A DNA stretch of 64,000 bases from Musa acuminata AAA Group (lineage: Eukaryota; Streptophyta; Magnoliopsida; Zingiberales; Musaceae). The notes under the pieces are model-generated. The model was not told the DNA's origin and did no database searches. It saw only the letters and a program-made list of their open reading frames with translations. Positions 63,564 through 64,000 of the stretch are shown piece by piece. The DNA is taken from positions 44,758,501 through 44,822,500 of the forward strand of contig NC_088335.1 of the NCBI RefSeq assembly GCF_036884655.1. Direction: 5' to 3'. The position numbers were made by a program, and so were the translations under genes. Within the stretch, counting starts at the first letter, position 1; each line of letters starts with the position of its first letter.

Positions 63564-63814
63564 GACATTAATTTTAATGCTTCGTCGCTCCATTCAAGAA
63601 GCCATGAGAGAGAATCTTATTTTAGTGGGAGTTCTGGAAATAGGAATCGATCGATTTAAAATTTTCTCATTCGAAATAAGACTTAAAACCTTCCCTATTT
63701 TAATAAATATAAGGATGATCCGAACTTCTTAGATTTGATGATTCAAGAAAATAAATATATAATAATTCAATAATTAAACTTTATATGAATTTTTATGATT
63801 TTTAAATATTTGAT

Positions 63815-63866
<52 letters not shown>

Positions 63867-64000
63867 TAGACCAAATCTATCATATGTCATCCAATTGAGA
63901 TTTTATATATATTAATTTTTCAACAAAGCACCCCCTTCTTTGCTTTATTCTCGTTGAATCATTTTTTTACTTTTTAAAAGATGATATTACTTTATTCTCT
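63564..64000. other. Spacer with (TA)n
   Basis: No gene is seen. A TA microsatellite of about 44 bases lies at 63819-63862. Confidence 0.5.

Noticed and set aside
1..64000. Integrated pararetrovirus (banana streak type) sequence
   Set aside because: I looked because the host may be a banana relative. The only reverse transcriptase recognisable is the Copia one, with LTRs and Copia domain order.
1..64000. CRISPR arrays, bacterial operons, tRNA or rRNA genes
   Set aside because: The tandem arrays have no regular spacers, and no cloverleaf or rRNA block was recognised by eye. A tRNA scan would settle the tRNA question.

Overview
The window is plant nuclear DNA. The genes have GT-AG introns of up to several kilobases, the gaps are AT-rich, and the protein families are plant-specific (NAC factor, chloroplast ClpR, plant-type PP2C, TIR-only protein). 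A monocot, possibly banana or a relative (Zingiberales), is my inference from the protein sequences and repeat style; the sequence alone does not prove it.

Layout. (1) 1022-2294, +: a three-exon NAC factor of the NST/SND secondary-wall class. (2) 3712-25469, +: a 21-exon Sec1/Munc18 gene of the KEULE/SEC1 type, encoding 663 aa, with large introns holding a long foldback element, two short hAT-type elements and a SINE remnant. (3) 25.5-32.2 kb: retroelement-like debris, then a decayed hAT transposon of 5.4 kb with an internal tandem duplication. (4) 32745-38307, -: chloroplast CLPR4, 7 exons, 314 aa, with one apparent GC-AG intron. (5) 38664-41081, +: the N-terminal part of an EXO84-like exocyst gene, head to head with CLPR4 across a 356-bp shared promoter; it ends early and looks truncated. 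(6) 43235-43929, -: a two-exon TIR-only protein of 200 aa. (7) about 45.7-48.4 kb, -: a badly decayed Copia element. (8) 50725-55555, +: a five-exon clade-E-like PP2C of 475 aa with an N-myristoylation signal. (9) 57.0-57.75 kb: a perfect inverted repeat around a TA tract and a 3 x 200-bp tandem array. (10) 58325-63558, +: a nearly intact, young Copia element with two 215-bp LTRs differing at one base, a 5-bp target duplication and one in-frame stop codon.

The exon chains of the NAC, SEC1, CLPR4, EXO84-like, TIR and PP2C genes were joined by hand. In each the phases close to a multiple of three and match what I know of the families. The genes form no operon-like unit; they are unrelated neighbours. 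CLPR4 and the EXO84-like gene share a promoter region with three TGGGCY motifs spaced exactly 18 bp apart.

I found no clearly undescribed biological system. The best leads are the roughly 500-bp-arm foldback inside a SEC1 intron, a duplicated decoy 3' splice site in the NAC gene, the GC-AG intron of CLPR4, the shortened EXO84 gene, and a TIR-only gene whose unspliced form would stop right at the splice donor.
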